NCBI GenBank assembly: GCA_902494465.1
Contig: CABUTH010000056.1
Coordinates: forward strand, 1-10,184
Length of the DNA: 10,184 bases
Direction of reading: 5' to 3'
From: an uncultured Collinsella sp.
GTDB taxonomy: Bacteria; Actinomycetota; Coriobacteriia; Coriobacteriales; Coriobacteriaceae
A program made the position numbers and the translations under genes. Below, one piece after another: positions 8,541 to 10,184 of this stretch. Each line of letters begins with the position of its first letter. The first letter of the stretch is position 1. The notes beneath the pieces were generated by a model that saw nothing but the letters and a program-made list of their open reading frames with translations, had not been told where the DNA came from and did not search any database.

Positions 8541-8589
8541 GGGTGGGGCCGCCAGGGCGATGGCACACGCTGCCCCATCGTCCCCGCCC
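8541..8589 (+). terminator. GC-rich stem-loop after the SNF2 gene, possible terminator
   Basis: Seven bases after the SNF2 stop codon, GGGTGGGG (8541-8548) can pair with CCCCGCCC (8582-8589) with one G-T pair. Inside it CGAT (8558-8561) pairs with ATCG (8577-8580), and GGCA (8562-8565) with TGCC (8571-8574). The structure should be very stable and its place after a long operon fits termination. It lacks a proper T run: what follows is GTTATGTGTT. It may be a weak or factor-assisted terminator, or an mRNA 3'-end stabiliser. Confidence 0.5.
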
Positions 8590-8639
8590 GTTATGTGTTC
8601 ATTTGCCATGCCGTGGATGGTTTGTCTGCCTTTGGGCAT

Positions 8640-8659
8640 AAGAACCATCAAGAACATTG
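8640..8659 (+). repeat. Short direct repeat ahead of the superoxide reductase gene
   Basis: AAGAAC occurs at 8640-8645 and again at 8650-8655, a spacing of 10 bases, about one helical turn, ending 27 bases before the ATG. The spacing could suit a regulator bound on one face of the DNA, but six-base repeats arise easily by chance. I found no convincing -35/-10 pair in the 149-base gap. Confidence 0.2.
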
Positions 8660-8682
8660 GCACATCAGCAAAGGAGAACATC

Positions 8683-9045
8683 ATGGCGAAATTCTTTAAG
8701 GACCCCAATGGCAAGCTCATTGCCGCCCTTGGCAACGACGTTGCAACCCCTGCCGGCTGCACGGAGCTGACCGCGAACACCGAGGACGCGGCGCACGAGA
8801 AGCACGTGCCGGTCGTCGAGAGCGAGCGCGACGGTCACGTGATCCGCGCACGCGTGGGCTCGGTCGAGCACCCCAGCCTGCCCGAGCACTATATTGAGTG
8901 GATCGCTCTTGAGGCCGAGGGCCGCTTAGAGGTCCATTACCTTGAGCCCGGCATGAAGCCCGCGACGTTTTTTGCCGGCGGTTCCAAGACCGGTACCGTC
9001 TATGCCTACTGCAACCTGCACGGGCTGTGGTCCGCGACATTCTAG
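8683..9045 (+). CDS. dfx: Superoxide reductase (desulfoferrodoxin/neelaredoxin family), class III-like
   Basis: Cytoplasmic non-haem iron enzyme of 120 residues that reduces superoxide to hydrogen peroxide without making oxygen, a defence typical of anaerobes; electrons usually come from rubredoxin. The ATG at 8683 has AAGGAG 6 bases upstream. The catalytic Fe(His)4Cys centre is complete: H41 in EKHVP (39-43), H63 in EHP, H69 in EHYIEW, and C110 and H113 in the C-terminal CNLHGLW. The conserved E39-K40 pair is present. The N-terminal 35 residues align with the desulforedoxin-like domain of two-iron enzymes, but the first CxxC is replaced by DPNG (7-10) and only C26 remains where a Cys-Cys pair is usual. 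Iron centre I should therefore be absent, as in the Treponema pallidum type (class III). It stands alone between two hairpins. The open frame runs far upstream inside the SNF2 gene, but no homology starts there. Confidence 0.95.
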   Translation: MAKFFKDPNGKLIAALGNDVATPAGCTELTANTEDAAHEKHVPVVESERDGHVIRARVGSVEHPSLPEHYIEWIALEAEGRLEVHYLEPGMKPATFFAGGSKTGTVYAYCNLHGLWSATF

Positions 9046-9090
9046 GAGCGCGCCCCCGCTCGGGGTATCATAGCTAGCATATGCACATGC

Positions 9091-9123
9091 AAGCGCCGAC
9101 TGCATTATGCGGCCGGCGCTTTT
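9091..9123 (+). terminator. Rho-independent terminator-like hairpin after the superoxide reductase gene
   Basis: AAGCGCCG (9091-9098) pairs perfectly with CGGCGCTT (9114-9121) around a 15-base loop that can itself form GCAT/ATGC (9102-9105 with 9107-9110). The T's at 9120-9123 make a short U tract. It lies 46 bases after the superoxide reductase stop and 39 bases before the next ATG. A TATCAT at 9066-9071 could be a -10 box for the next gene; if so, the hairpin would sit in that gene's leader. The simplest reading is the terminator of the upstream gene. Confidence 0.6.
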
Positions 9124-9162
9124 ACTACGACAACGATGGTTTACGACGGAAAGGGCTGAGCC

Positions 9163-10184
9163 ATGAAGCTCGCGCTTGCACAGATCGATATGCGCCTGGG
9201 TGATATTGAGGGCATTTGCGGTCGCATCGAGGACCAAGCCCGTTTGGCCCACGAGCGCGGGGCGCGCGTGCTGTGCGTTCCGGCTCCGCTCTTTATGGGC
9301 GCCATGCCCGGGGGCCTGGTGGGCACTGCCGACTTTGAGCACGACATGCTTGCCGGCTTGACTGGTGTCGCCGAGCGTATCCAGGAGCTTGACATGATCT
9401 GCATCGTGCCCGCGGCGGTTTCGTTTGAGGGCCAGCCGCTGCTCGACTACATGATGCTCAAGGACGGTCATGTGGTGCCGGCGCGTTCGAGCATTGCCCT
9501 GCAGCGTGGTGAGAACAACGACACGCGTTGGGCGCCGCCGGTGTTCGACGTGGACGGCGTGCGCATTGCCGTGATTTTTGACTTGGACCGCGAACTCGAG
9601 ATGTTGCCGACCGGTGTTGACCTCATTGCGTATTTCCAATTCAACGCGTTTGACATGACCGACCGCGAGACTGCCGCCATTGCCGCCGTACGCAGCGGCG
9701 CCTACCGCAAGATCGCATCCAAGCGCAGCGTGTGGTTTGCCTGCATGGCGCCGGTCGGTGCCTATGACGAGTCGGTGTATACCGGCGGTTCGTTTGTGCT
9801 CGACGACTGTGGTCGCGTGGTGGCCCAGGCGCCGTGTTTTGAGGAGAGCCTGCTGGTTCAGGAGATTCAGCGCGGCGTGATGCTCGATGCCCTGGAAGAT
9901 CACGAACTGCCCGAGTTCCGTTCCGAGGAGTGGCTGTGGCAGGCGCTGGTGCTCGCCGTGCGCGACAACGCCCGAGCCCACGGTGCGTCGCGTGCTGTGG
10001 TGGCACTCGAGGGCGACTTGCCGTCGTCCCTGCTGGCGGCGCTGGCCGTCGACGCTCTGGGCCCGCGTAATGTGATTGGCCTGGTGCTGGGGCGCAACCG
10101 TATCTTTACGCCGGCGCAGGAAGAGGCCGAGGCTGCCCGCTGTGCCGCCGTCCGCGCCATCGCCGAGCGTCTGCACATTCGCAC
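9163..10184 (+). CDS. NadE-like protein with degenerate active sites (NAD+ synthetase paralogue), 3'-truncated by the window edge
   Basis: The first 340 residues of a protein built like glutamine-dependent NAD+ synthetase, which makes NAD+ from deamido-NAD+ with ATP and glutamine-derived ammonia. The ATG at 9163 has GAAAGGG 7 bases upstream, and the start MKLALAQIDMRLGDIEG is typical of the nitrilase-fold glutaminase domain. TGGSFVLDDCGRVVAQAPCF (207-226) matches the end of that domain. EEWLWQALVLAVRDNARAHG (255-274) and LAALAVDALGPRNVIGL (291-307) match the start of the synthetase domain. The key residues are missing. The usual PEL glutamate position reads PAPL (40-43, Ala). The Lys of the K-x-x-LP region appears as Ser near 109. 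The Cys of ICED reads FDLD (139-142, Asp at 140). The ATP loop SGGIDS reads EGDLPS (283-288). The frame is intact with host-like codon use, so it is probably maintained as a pseudoenzyme or with a new role. An automatic annotation would call it nadE. Family high, activity doubtful. Confidence 0.85.
   Translation, partial: MKLALAQIDMRLGDIEGICGRIEDQARLAHERGARVLCVPAPLFMGAMPGGLVGTADFEHDMLAGLTGVAERIQELDMICIVPAAVSFEGQPLLDYMMLKDGHVVPARSSIALQRGENNDTRWAPPVFDVDGVRIAVIFDLDRELEMLPTGVDLIAYFQFNAFDMTDRETAAIAAVRSGAYRKIASKRSVWFACMAPVGAYDESVYTGGSFVLDDCGRVVAQAPCFEESLLVQEIQRGVMLDALEDHELPEFRSEEWLWQALVLAVRDNARAHGASRAVVALEGDLPSSLLAALAVDALGPRNVIGLVLGRNRIFTPAQEEAEAARCAAVRAIAERLHIR

Noticed and set aside
8299..8682. 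N-terminal extension of the superoxide reductase frame back into the SNF2 gene
   Set aside because: The extension overlaps a well-supported gene in another frame and shows no family similarity. The ATG at 8683 has an excellent ribosome binding site and gives the usual family length.
9136..9159. Seven-residue mini-ORF (MVYDGKG) ending just before the NadE-like start
   Set aside because: It has no clear ribosome binding site and no run of regulatory codons, so a leader peptide is not supported.
8926..10176. Open frame of 416 codons on the - strand opposite the NadE-like gene
   Set aside because: It is again in register with the sense gene and starts near the end of the superoxide reductase gene; the sense-strand protein is clearly homologous to a known family, the antisense one is not.

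Overview
The window looks like a piece of chromosome from a GC-rich, anaerobic or microaerophilic bacterium. The third codon positions of the main genes are strongly G/C, the polymerase is an actinobacterial-looking DnaE with an intact PHP domain, and there is a superoxide reductase. My best guess is the Actinomycetota, class Coriobacteriia (Collinsella and relatives). That is inference from overall gene appearance, with no marker gene to prove it. All genes seen are on the + strand.

Layout. (1) Bases 1-986 hold the 3' part of a major facilitator superfamily transporter; its start lies before the window. It is clearly less GC-rich than what follows and uses TTA, ATA and AGA/AGG codons. (2) Bases 987-1226 are a gap with no supportable gene and a possible promoter for the next gene. 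(3) Bases 1227-5030 encode the replicative DNA polymerase III alpha subunit, DnaE. (4) After 38 bases comes a SWIM zinc-finger SNF2-family ATPase (5069-8533), probably co-transcribed with dnaE. (5) A GC-rich stem-loop follows, then a small superoxide reductase (8683-9045) whose N-terminal rubredoxin-like iron centre has lost its cysteines. (6) A terminator-like hairpin lies at 9091-9123. (7) A gene related to glutamine-dependent NAD+ synthetase begins at 9163 and runs off the window end.

How the genes relate. DnaE and the SNF2 protein both act on DNA, and their spacing suggests one transcript. The superoxide reductase is an oxygen-defence enzyme typical of anaerobes and appears to be its own unit. 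The most interesting item is the last gene. It keeps the two-domain order of NadE (nitrilase-type glutaminase, then the start of the NAD synthetase domain). By my alignment it has lost the Glu-Lys-Cys glutaminase triad and the SGGxDS pyrophosphatase loop, yet it stays open for all 340 codons seen. That points to a preserved pseudoenzyme or a re-purposed paralogue. Further points of interest are two insertions in DnaE (one inside the PHP domain, one in the fingers region) and the sharp composition change between the transporter and dnaE.

I saw no tRNA, rRNA, CRISPR array, insertion sequence or attachment site.
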